Assembly: GCF_017948455.1 (NCBI RefSeq)
Contig: NZ_JAFFSU010000001.1
Location: 186,001-250,000 of the forward strand
Origin: Streptomyces sp. GESEQ-4
Lineage (GTDB): Bacteria > Actinomycetota > Actinomycetes > Streptomycetales > Streptomycetaceae
Direction of reading: 5' to 3'
Length of the DNA: 64,000 nucleotides
Part shown: in pieces, positions 15,180 through 22,969 of the stretch
Layout of the letters: the number at the start of each line of letters is the position of its first letter
Numbering within the stretch: position 1 is the first letter of the stretch
Position numbers and translations under genes: made by a program
The notes under the pieces: model-generated
What the model was told of the DNA's origin: nothing
Database searches by the model: none
The model's input: only the letters and a program-made list of their open reading frames with translations

Positions 15180-18100
15180 TCACAGTTGCTGGCCGACTGG
15201 TACGGACGCATCGGCTACCGGCTGGAGGGTGACTGCTGCCGTTCCGAAGGCCGGTACATCGACCGGGATGACGCCGTCCGGTTCCGGGGTGAGTTCGCTG
15301 GGGACCAGGCCGAGGTAGTTCGTGCGGAAGGCCTGGGTGAAGGAGAACGGGGTGCTCAGACGGCAGGTGACCGGGACGTCGGCGATGGACTGCAGACGGA
15401 TCATGAGGCTTCCTTCGCTCGGGACGGTCAGGCCCACGAGGCGTACACGGGGATCCTCCACGGTCAGGAACTGCATCTGTGCCGGCGGCTCCGGCTGAGC
15501 CTCGGCACGGGCGCGGACCGCTACGAGCGGGTGGCTGGTGACGGCCGCGGTACGCATGGCCAGCTGCTCACCGAGCCCGCCGGAGGCGAAGCCGACGCTG
15601 TAGCGAAAGACGTGATCAAAGGCCTGCTGAGCGGGGAAGTTCGTGTCCCAGATGTTGTTGTGCACCCAGGAGAAGACGGTGGCCGGTTCCTCTTGCGGCA
15701 ACGACTGCGGATAGGGAACGTAAGGGATCGCGATCCCGCCGAGCTGCACGAGGGGCGCGTCGGCCGTCGCCAGCGCGGCGTGGTGGCGGCCGTCGCTCAG
15801 ACTGGTCCAGCGCCGGATGGCTCGCATGTGAGTGGCGGACCCTGGCACGGTCGCAAGTCCGGTACCCGTGACGCCGCCTGTCGCTTCCATGCGTACGGCG
15901 GGATCGTCCAGGGCGAAGGGGAAGGCGAAGAACGCACTCTCCTTGGTCAGCGTCGCGGTTTTGTCGATGCGGTTCTCTATGTCGATACGAGCCGCGTCGT
16001 GGGGGAGGCGCACCGTCACGCGGAGTCGGCGCGTGCCTGCCGGGGCGCATTCATAGACCAGCGTGTGGCCGGTGGCGTCGGCGCGGCGTTCGACGAGTGC
16101 CGCGGGCGGTGCCGTGTGGCGTGAGGCGAGCAGGTGCATCGAGTCGTCGGCGACGGTCTTGCTGGACTGGTGATTGAACGCCCCGGCGGTGGCGTACTCG
16201 TCGTACACGTAGCCGTTGAAGCCGATGACGGCGTCCTGCCGGACGAGTTCGCGCCCGGTGTGCTTGTCGAGGATGGAGCCGATGCAGGCCCGACTCAGAT
16301 CAACCGTGACGCGCAGGTGATCGTTCTCCAGGACGGCCGGATCCGCGGGCAGGTCGGTGCTGTCACCGTTTTCCGTGGAAGAAGTGGCGGAAGTGGCACC
16401 GGGGAGGATGTCCAGGCGCACGGCTCCGCAGGCCGGCACGTCGGTGAGGGGCACGTGCAGGAATCGGCCGGCCGCCCGGTGGCGGTCGTTGCTCTGGGCT
16501 TCCTCCCTGAAAGGGAGGGACGTGCCGGTACGGGCATCGAGAACCCGCACCGCCTCGCTCAGGGCCACGGTGCTCTCGGGCAGGAACAGCCGTGCCGTCT
16601 CCGTGCGTGGCCAGCTGCAGGTGTTCACGATGTAGTAGCTGGCCAGAGCTCCTGCGGAGAGTGCGAAGGCTTCGCCGAGCAGCGCGGTGGCGGAGTCCAG
16701 CAGGGTCTCCGCCTCGTCGTGGGCGCGCAGGGCCTGCGCGTACTTCCAGTGCCACTGCGTTTCGCCGGAGCCCTGTCCATGATCGCCATGGGTCCAGGGG
16801 TCACCGGCGCCCCAGGTGTGCTCGTTGAACAGGGAGGCCGAACGGTAGACGGCCGGCGCGGTCTCGGTGACGACCGGGCTGCCGGGTACGCCCATCAACT
16901 GAGCGTAACCAGCCACGGTCTGCGCTTCGGCGAGGGCGGCCTGGCCACGGCGCGTGGCTGCGAGCGGGACGGCCCCCGCACCGACCCCGTCGACCCACCA
17001 GTCGCTCCAGTCGCCCTGGTAGGTCTCCAGCCGGTCCCCGACACGTTTTTCGGCGTCCTCGAAGAAGTCCTGGTTCCGGGAGGTCCGCAGCTGCGGGAAC
17101 GCCCACTGCTCGTTCCAACGGCGCACGGTGTCGGAGATGATCCGCCGGGGCGGGCCGTTGTCCGCGAACTTGCCCAGCACCCGCAGGTGCAGCACGTCCC
17201 AGGGATACGGGTCGGATGTGACGGCGTGATCGAGGATGGGGAAGCCTGGGATCCCCCGGCCTTCGTGGGGGTAGGGGAATTCGGCCAGCGCGCTGAGGTA
17301 GGCGGGCAGGAGGTCGTCGACGTGGTGGTAGGACTCGTCGAAGCCCAGGATCGAGCCCTCCATGTACGCCAGTCCGTGCGGTGTGTCCGTGCGCCAGACC
17401 AGGAGGCTGTTGCCGCTGGGTGCCTGCCAGCGGAAGAGCCGTGGCAGGTGTTCCCCGCCGACGAGATGCGGTACGGCGCGTCCGGCCCAGTTGTGCGCCA
17501 CGGAGAGGTAGCGGATGCCGTTGCCCGCCAGGACGTCGGGCAGGCCGACCACTTGGCCGGGCACGTCGGTCTGCATGGCTGTGCGGATGTCGATGCCGTG
17601 CCGGTCGCGCAGGTCCAGTACGGGGCGGAGGAGTTCGTGCAGTTCGTCCGTCGAGCAGGTCTCCGTATGGAGGTTGAACGGCATCGCCGTGAGTTCGATG
17701 CGGCCTTCGCGCACCCGGTCGAGGAAGCTCTCGACCTGGCGGCGAGGGCGGTTGGACTGCCAGTCCTGGAAGGAGTGGAAGCCCTCGACGGCCCACCGGA
17801 ACCGGGCGGGTTCCGGCCAGTCGTCGGTGTCGTGGCAGAGCTCGAGCAGCGAGTCGAGGTAGGCGCGGTGCTCGGCCATCACCCGCCCCTGGGGGTCGGT
17901 GTAGCCGATGTCGAGGTGGGAGTGCTGCACCAGGTGGAGCGTCCAGTGACGCTGCGGGCGCGCCTCGAAGTCGAACCGGGTGCCTTCTTCCAGGTCGGGC
18001 AGCTCGATCAGCAGGCGTGTCGGTGCGTCCACTTCCGGCACCAGGATGCGGGTGTCGGAGCCCGCACCGGGGAGGATTTCGCAGGTGACCGGAGTGCCCC

Positions 18101-18350
18101 CGCTCGTGGTGACCCGGGCCCGGGTGATGCGCGGCAGGGCGTCGTGCGAGCCCGCGCCGCGGCGGCGCAGACGCAGTCGGATGGACTGGAGCAGTCCACC
18201 CTTGCCGTCGCGGCGCAGCAGGGGCTCGCCCGACAGCTGCACCCGCATGTCGCCGATGCCGGCGCTGGTGGTGACCACGCGGTCACGCAGGATGTCGCGC
18301 GCGATGTCGGAGTCCCACCAGGAGGGCCGGGTCAAGGGGGCCTTGGGCAT
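15180..18350 (-). CDS. Glycoside hydrolase family 38 alpha-mannosidase
   Basis: A 1056-residue intracellular alpha-mannosidase. The zinc-site motif HSHLDIGYTD is at 143-152 (His145, Asp147) and the catalytic nucleophile Asp262 sits in MQTDVPGQ; the middle and C-terminal beta domains (about 520-1040) have usual GH38 length. No signal peptide, so it should trim mannosides after import by the ABC system encoded upstream in the same operon (ABC, GH76, GH38). It starts 54 bp after the GH76 stop. The last 13 or so residues come from a GNAT-derived 33-bp repeat in antisense, so the native C-terminus seems to have been replaced; activity is probably unaffected because the change is terminal. Confidence 0.92.
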   Translation of the reverse strand: MPKAPLTRPSWWDSDIARDILRDRVVTTSAGIGDMRVQLSGEPLLRRDGKGGLLQSIRLRLRRRGAGSHDALPRITRARVTTSGGTPVTCEILPGAGSDTRILVPEVDAPTRLLIELPDLEEGTRFDFEARPQRHWTLHLVQHSHLDIGYTDPQGRVMAEHRAYLDSLLELCHDTDDWPEPARFRWAVEGFHSFQDWQSNRPRRQVESFLDRVREGRIELTAMPFNLHTETCSTDELHELLRPVLDLRDRHGIDIRTAMQTDVPGQVVGLPDVLAGNGIRYLSVAHNWAGRAVPHLVGGEHLPRLFRWQAPSGNSLLVWRTDTPHGLAYMEGSILGFDESYHHVDDLLPAYLSALAEFPYPHEGRGIPGFPILDHAVTSDPYPWDVLHLRVLGKFADNGPPRRIISDTVRRWNEQWAFPQLRTSRNQDFFEDAEKRVGDRLETYQGDWSDWWVDGVGAGAVPLAATRRGQAALAEAQTVAGYAQLMGVPGSPVVTETAPAVYRSASLFNEHTWGAGDPWTHGDHGQGSGETQWHWKYAQALRAHDEAETLLDSATALLGEAFALSAGALASYYIVNTCSWPRTETARLFLPESTVALSEAVRVLDARTGTSLPFREEAQSNDRHRAAGRFLHVPLTDVPACGAVRLDILPGATSATSSTENGDSTDLPADPAVLENDHLRVTVDLSRACIGSILDKHTGRELVRQDAVIGFNGYVYDEYATAGAFNHQSSKTVADDSMHLLASRHTAPPAALVERRADATGHTLVYECAPAGTRRLRVTVRLPHDAARIDIENRIDKTATLTKESAFFAFPFALDDPAVRMEATGGVTGTGLATVPGSATHMRAIRRWTSLSDGRHHAALATADAPLVQLGGIAIPYVPYPQSLPQEEPATVFSWVHNNIWDTNFPAQQAFDHVFRYSVGFASGGLGEQLAMRTAAVTSHPLVAVRARAEAQPEPPAQMQFLTVEDPRVRLVGLTVPSEGSLMIRLQSIADVPVTCRLSTPFSFTQAFRTNYLGLVPSELTPEPDGVIPVDVPAFGTAAVTLQPVADASVPVGQQL
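15189..15221 (+). repeat. 33-bp direct repeat, copy 2 (overprints GH38 3' end)
   Basis: Exact copy of 14922-14954. Read on the minus strand it supplies the last codons of the GH38 gene (PVADASVPVGQQL), a sequence that also appears antisense to the GNAT. The mannosidase therefore ends in borrowed sequence. Confidence 0.9.
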
Positions 18351-18404
18351 GGTGCGTTGGTGTCCTTTTCGGGTCGGGCGGTCAGCCGACTGCGGGTGGT
18401 GGTC

Positions 18405-19598
18405 TCAGCGTCTGGTACGGGCCAGAGTGGCGAAGATCTGGATCATGGCGGACTGTTCGAGGGTTTCGGCCGGAATATTGGGGTCGTAGTCGCCGCCGCC
18501 CGACGGCTGGAAGTGGAACAGCCCGGTCGCGGCGTTTCGGTTGGTGGCGTACGTGCTGTCCGCGTAGGTGCTCATGGCCTGCCGGTAGGCGGGGTTGCGG
18601 CGTACGGCGTCCAGCGCGAGCAGGTCCTTGAAGTAGAAGGCGTTGAAGATGGCCGGCTGATCGTGCAGGCGGGTGCCCTGGGTCCAGTACGCCAGGGAGC
18701 CGCGGGCGTCCTCGACGGCCTTGTTGAGGTAGCCGGCGTTGCCGGTGCCGCGGTAGAGGGCGGTTGCTGTGCCGATCATGGAGCCTGAGTTGTAGGTCCA
18801 CAGGGTCGGGTTCGTGCTGCCGTCGTCGCCGCAGTCGTTGGCGTAGAGGCCCGGTTCCTTCCGCATGCACGAGTACACCCAGCCGTACCACTGCTCGGCC
18901 TTGTCCAGGTAGGCGCGCTTGCGGGTGTGCTCGTAGAGCCTGGCGGCGAGCTGGGCGGACAGGGCCGTGACATTGGTGGCGCGGACGTTGTTGTTGGGGG
19001 AGTCGAACCAGTCCATGCCGCCGGGGCAGGGCTTGGCGGGGTCGGCGTCCCAGGCGCGTGTGACGATCGGCACGACCTGCTCGGCCCGGTTCAGGAACTT
19101 GGTGTCGCCGGTGCTCTCGTACTGGTCGAGTTGGCTCAGCGCGACCACGGCGTTGTCGTCGTAGTACACGTCACCGCCCGTTCCCAGCGGGGCCGGCAGG
19201 TAGGACTGGTAGCCCGGCCGGGCGCCGGGTGCGAAGTACAGCTCGACGGTGTCGAAGCGCTCGGCCGCGTCCGGGCGGTAGGCCGGGCCGGTGCCCGGGA
19301 GTCGCTGCATGTCCACGGTGGCCGCGGCGGCCTCGCGCAGCGGCCACAGGTAGGAGTGCTCCCGGTCCGTAGGCTGCCGGGGCGTGCGCTCCAGGTACAG
19401 GCCGTGGTGGTCGGCGCCCTCGTACAGGTGGGTCTGCAGGGCGTCGTAGGCGCTGGTGGCACGGTCGGCCCACACGGCGGAGGACACGGGGTGAGGGCGT
19501 GCGGGAGGAGTGGGCTGGGCGTGCGCGGGGACGGCACTCCACAGCAGGGCTGCGCAGGCGGCGGTCACGGTGGCACGGCGGAGCAGCGATCTCAGCAT
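18405..19598 (-). CDS. Secreted GH76 endo-alpha-1,6-mannanase
   Basis: A 397-residue secreted glycosidase. A signal peptide is clear (positively charged start, hydrophobic TAACAALLW core, cleavage near AHA-QP at about 27). The GH76 catalytic Asp pair is Asp147-Asp148 in YYDDNAV. The rest follows the (alpha/alpha)6 barrel pattern with the motif GGMDWFDS and LWTYNSGSMIGTATAL. It should cut alpha-1,6-mannan backbones (yeast mannan, mycobacterial lipomannan) outside the cell, releasing oligosaccharides for the ABC importer encoded just upstream. It is fourth in the operon, 36 bp after the second permease. Confidence 0.92.
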   Translation of the reverse strand: MLRSLLRRATVTAACAALLWSAVPAHAQPTPPARPHPVSSAVWADRATSAYDALQTHLYEGADHHGLYLERTPRQPTDREHSYLWPLREAAAATVDMQRLPGTGPAYRPDAAERFDTVELYFAPGARPGYQSYLPAPLGTGGDVYYDDNAVVALSQLDQYESTGDTKFLNRAEQVVPIVTRAWDADPAKPCPGGMDWFDSPNNNVRATNVTALSAQLAARLYEHTRKRAYLDKAEQWYGWVYSCMRKEPGLYANDCGDDGSTNPTLWTYNSGSMIGTATALYRGTGNAGYLNKAVEDARGSLAYWTQGTRLHDQPAIFNAFYFKDLLALDAVRRNPAYRQAMSTYADSTYATNRNAATGLFHFQPSGGGDYDPNIPAETLEQSAMIQIFATLARTRR

Positions 19599-19634
19599 GA
19601 TTGCCCTTCGTGGCTGGAAGGAAGCGTGCGGGGG

Positions 19635-20450
19635 TCAGCGGTGGATCTTGAGGCTGCTGATGAAGAAGCGCTGGGCGGAGAAGAACAGCACCAGGGTCGG
19701 CAGGGAGACGAGGAGGGCGCCGGCCAGCACTACCGGGGGCCCGACGTTGGAGTAGTTGCCCTGCAGATCGGCGAGCGCGGCCATGATGGGCCGGATGTTG
19801 CGGCTCGTGGTGAGTGTGATGCCGAACATCAGGTCGTTCCACACGGCCACGAACTGGAACACGAACACGGCGATCATGGCGGATCTGCTCAGCGGGACAT
19901 GGATCTGCCAGAACAGCCGCCACCAGGAAGCACCGTCCACGCGCGCCGCTTCCACGACTTCCCGCGGCAGTGTGAGGGCGTAGTTGCGCATGACGAAGAA
20001 GGCAAAGGGAATCGCGATGGCCGTGTAGATCAGGACGAGCCCGATCTGGGTGTCGTAGAGGGACGTCTCCGCGTAGGAGAGGAACAGCGGCCGGATGAAG
20101 ACCTGCAGAGGCAGGAGCGTGCCTGAGTAGATCACCCAGAACCACAGCACCTGCCGCTTCACGGGCATGATGATGGTGGCGAAGGCGGCGCACGTGGCCA
20201 CCGCGACAGCGGCCAGCGCGCTGACAACGGCGTACAGCAGACTGTTGCCGAGCGCCGGGCCGAGTTGGGCCTTGTCCCAGGCCTGGGACATGTTGTCGAA
20301 CAGTCCGAAACTCTCCGGCAGCCAGTGCGGACTGCCCGAGTAACTCTCGGCCGGCACCAGCGCGTTGACTACCAGGAGCCAGGTCGGAACCAGCCACAGC
20401 ACGGCGAGCACCACGACGGTGCCATTGCGCAGAACTCGGCCCAGAGACAT
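19635..20450 (-). CDS. Sugar ABC transporter permease, MalG type
   Basis: A 271-residue inner-membrane permease with six predicted helices. The EAA loop that docks the ATPase is seen as EAARVDGASWWRLFWQIHVP. It sits 3 bp after its MalF-type partner, giving a heterodimeric channel. No ATPase is encoded in the locus, so it probably uses a shared MsiK-type ATPase, as many Streptomyces sugar importers do (family knowledge). Substrate is inferred to be manno-oligosaccharide from the neighbouring GH76 and GH38. Confidence 0.93.
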   Translation of the reverse strand: MSLGRVLRNGTVVVLAVLWLVPTWLLVVNALVPAESYSGSPHWLPESFGLFDNMSQAWDKAQLGPALGNSLLYAVVSALAAVAVATCAAFATIIMPVKRQVLWFWVIYSGTLLPLQVFIRPLFLSYAETSLYDTQIGLVLIYTAIAIPFAFFVMRNYALTLPREVVEAARVDGASWWRLFWQIHVPLSRSAMIAVFVFQFVAVWNDLMFGITLTTSRNIRPIMAALADLQGNYSNVGPPVVLAGALLVSLPTLVLFFSAQRFFISSLKIHR

Positions 20451-20453
20451 TGG

Positions 20454-21419
20454 TTATTCGCCTTTCACGTCGAGCTGACGGCGCAGATAGAGCCAGGAAG
20501 CCGCCAGCACGATCACGGTGAGAACGACGGCGATGGCCGCTCCCGCACCAGGCCGCAGTTCCAGGAAGGTCTCGTTGTACATGGACACCGCAAGGGTCTC
20601 CGTGGCACGTCCGGGGCCGCCCTGGGTGAGCACCCAGATCAGGTCGAACGACTTGAGGCCGTTCACGAGGCTCATACCGATCACGATGATCGAGACAGGC
20701 CGGAGCTGAGGCAGCACGATGTGGCGGAACTGCTGCCAGCTCCCCGCTCCGTCCAGGGCGCCGGCCTCCAAGGTCTCCGGCGGGATGGATTGCAGGCCGA
20801 CCAGAAAGAGGATGACTGCCACGCCGACGGCCTGCCAGGCGTTGGCGAGGATCATCACGACGGTGTTGCCCGGCCAGGTCAGCAGCCAGCCCTGGGCGAG
20901 TGAGTCCAGATTCAGCGTGGTCAGGACCTGGTTGACGGCACCGTCGGTCGTGAGCATGAAGTTCCAGACCACCGCCACCGCGGAACCCGACAGCGCGTAG
21001 GGAAGCACTACGCACAGCCGCGCCAGACGCGACCAGCGGGTGGCGTTGGTCATGACGGCGATGGCAAGTCCGAGCACGAAGGGGAGCAGGACGGTGCCCA
21101 CCACCCACATCAGCGTGTTCTGGATGGAGCGGGACAACGCCGGGTCGGAGGCGAACAGCGAGTAGTTGTCGAACCAGCTGAAGGTCGAGGTCCGGGTGTC
21201 GCTGAAGAAGCTCCGATAGACGGTCCAGACGAACGGGGCGAGCAGGAAGGCGGTGACCAGGAGTACGGCCGGAGCCATGAACGTCCCGGCCGTCAGGCGC
21301 TCACGCCTCTTGCGCCATGTGTGCGTCGGGGGCGAAGGCGGTGCACTGCCGGGTGAGGGCACACTGGGGAGGCCGCCGCCGGTGGCGGACGTGCGCTGGT
21401 CGGTCGAGAAAGTGCTCAT
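20454..21419 (-). CDS. Sugar ABC transporter permease, MalF type
   Basis: A 321-residue permease with an N-terminal cytoplasmic tail, then six membrane helices. Its EAA loop reads EAGALDGAGSWQQFRHIVLP. The gene overlaps the binding-protein gene by 4 bp at 21416-21419 and is followed 3 bp later by the MalG-type gene, so the three importer genes are translationally coupled. It imports the oligosaccharides produced by the secreted mannanase, by inference from the operon. Confidence 0.93.
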   Translation of the reverse strand: MSTFSTDQRTSATGGGLPSVPSPGSAPPSPPTHTWRKRRERLTAGTFMAPAVLLVTAFLLAPFVWTVYRSFFSDTRTSTFSWFDNYSLFASDPALSRSIQNTLMWVVGTVLLPFVLGLAIAVMTNATRWSRLARLCVVLPYALSGSAVAVVWNFMLTTDGAVNQVLTTLNLDSLAQGWLLTWPGNTVVMILANAWQAVGVAVILFLVGLQSIPPETLEAGALDGAGSWQQFRHIVLPQLRPVSIIVIGMSLVNGLKSFDLIWVLTQGGPGRATETLAVSMYNETFLELRPGAGAAIAVVLTVIVLAASWLYLRRQLDVKGE

Positions 21420-22729
21420 GCTTCGTCACGCCTCCAGGCGGCCCATTCGTCCTGTGCACGCTCCTGCATCCGGCGCAGCGTGGTGGCCGGGGAGGTCTGC
21501 CCGGCCATGAAGCCGCCCAGGTCGTTGCTGTTGCCCTGGATGAGGCTCGGGGGGCTGGCTTCCCAGTACCTGATCAGTGGGAGCCGGCGCTCCCGGGCGA
21601 TGTCCCGCTGCAGCTCCGCCACGACCGGGTTGCTCGAACGCACCGTCGGATTGGCGGAGCTGTCCTGCAGGAAGTCGCTCCACACCCGCTGAACCGACGG
21701 GTCGAGCCAGGCTCCGACATTCCTCATGGCCGCGGCGTGCGACGAAGCGCGGGCGGGCACCGCGAAGACGCCCGACTCGGTGATCACACTCTTGGGGACG
21801 GAGGGCCGCACCGTGGGCAGAATGAAGGCACCGTAGTCGGCGCCCGGTTTCATGCCGACGGCGCTCATTCCCTGCGCCTGCCATGTGCCGTGCAGGAACA
21901 TGCCCACCGTGCCGGCCTTCAGCGCGCCGGGGCCGCGGGCCTGGTCGAAGTCGGGCGATGTCATCCAGCCCTTGCGCATGAAGTCGTGCCAGATGTCCAT
22001 CGCCTGGCGGGCCGCGTCGTCGAGATAGGAGGCCTCGCCTGCCACCAGCTTCTGATAGAAACGCGGGTCGACCTTGGTGACCAGCTCCTGGAACCACTCG
22101 ATCGCGGGCCAGCCCCCGACCTGGCTGGCCAAGAACGGCGTGATCTTGTTCCGCTTGAGAACCTCCGCACAGCGCAGCAGCTCAGCCCAGCTGGACGGGG
22201 CGGACAGTCCCAGCTTCCGGAACACGGGCTTGCTGTAGAACAGCACGTAGTACGACTCGTACAGCGGGACGCCGTAGACCTTCCCGTCGTACGACATCGT
22301 CTCCCGGGTCGCGTCGCGCACCCACCCCTTGGCCGCGTACTGCGCCCAGACGCTCGACAGGTCGGTGAGTCCGCCTGCGCGGGCCAGACGCTTGAGCTGA
22401 TAGCCCGAGGCCCACTTGACCATGTCGGAGGCCTTCGAGGTCTGCAGGGTCATCTGCACGACCTGCTGATACGAGGTCACCGAGGGGTTCGACAGCGGCC
22501 GCAGCGCATACCCGGTGATCTTCTTCAGTTCGTGCCCGGCCGAGCGATACCCCTCGTCCCACGTGGCGTTGTCGTTGGCGATGCTCGTCGTCCCCGGCTG
22601 CGGGGAAGTGCTCGCCCCGCGAGCGCAGCCCGCGACGGCGAGAGTGACCCCGCCTGCGGTCATCCCGGCGAGGAAGCGACGCCGAGCAAGCGGCGCGGCT
22701 GCGCGGCGGGGTGTGCCCGATGCTGTCAT
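21416..22729 (-). CDS. Sugar-binding lipoprotein of ABC importer
   Basis: A 437-residue extracellular solute-binding protein (family 1 type). The N-terminus has a twin-arginine-like RRRFLAGM stretch and then a lipobox AVAGC at about 33-37, so it should be lipid-anchored. The mature protein has the pattern of cluster B/D sugar-binding proteins (GVPLYESYYVLFYSKPVFRK, GTWQAQGMSAVG). It is the first gene of the mannan operon; a LacI-type operator (22781-22792) lies 52 bp before its ATG. Confidence 0.92.
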   Translation of the reverse strand: MTASGTPRRAAAPLARRRFLAGMTAGGVTLAVAGCARGASTSPQPGTTSIANDNATWDEGYRSAGHELKKITGYALRPLSNPSVTSYQQVVQMTLQTSKASDMVKWASGYQLKRLARAGGLTDLSSVWAQYAAKGWVRDATRETMSYDGKVYGVPLYESYYVLFYSKPVFRKLGLSAPSSWAELLRCAEVLKRNKITPFLASQVGGWPAIEWFQELVTKVDPRFYQKLVAGEASYLDDAARQAMDIWHDFMRKGWMTSPDFDQARGPGALKAGTVGMFLHGTWQAQGMSAVGMKPGADYGAFILPTVRPSVPKSVITESGVFAVPARASSHAAAMRNVGAWLDPSVQRVWSDFLQDSSANPTVRSSNPVVAELQRDIARERRLPLIRYWEASPPSLIQGNSNDLGGFMAGQTSPATTLRRMQERAQDEWAAWRRDEA

Positions 22730-22780
22730 TGATCACCTTCACGAACGGGCCACCTGGGATGGCCGGATGTGACCCTGGAA

Positions 22781-22792
22781 GTTAACGACAAC
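22781..22792. promoter_or_regulatory. LacI-type operator 1 (importer side)
   Basis: GTTAACGACAAC, with the GTTA-nCGn-xAAC arrangement of LacI-family sites. Its reverse complement, GTTGTCGTTAAC, differs from site 2 at only one position. It lies 52 bp before the binding-protein start. Confidence 0.6.
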
Positions 22793-22927
22793 ATTCCAGT
22801 GGGGGCAAGGGTTCGGTGCCATGTGATGTCACTTCCGTAGCACCCTCCGGGAAGAACAGCAGGTGAGCGCGTGATGTGGACGAAGAAGCGGTTCGTTGGA
22901 AGGGGTGGGTCGCTCCAGTCATGGACT

Positions 22928-22939
22928 GTTATCGTTAAC
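22928..22939. promoter_or_regulatory. LacI-type operator 2 (isomerase side)
   Basis: GTTATCGTTAAC has perfect GTTA/TAAC arms around a central CG, the usual symmetry of LacI-family operators. It lies 31 bp before the GTG of the isomerase gene, where a repressor would block transcription. The local LacI gene at 25618 is the obvious candidate. Confidence 0.65.
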
Positions 22940-22969
22940 TGAGATGACGGAGCCCAGCGAGGAGATGAA

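Larger units (their letters stand above)
22730..22969. promoter_or_regulatory. Divergent promoter of the mannoside locus
   Basis: A 240-bp gap between the importer operon (minus) and the isomerase-kinase-regulator operon (plus). It contains two related LacI-type operators, one near each start (22781-22792 and 22928-22939). The local sequence around 22855-22945 is less GC-rich than the genes. No ORF is expected here. Confidence 0.65.

Noticed and set aside
18008-18788. Plus-strand ORF within GH38
   Set aside because: Antisense of the mannosidase, no motif.
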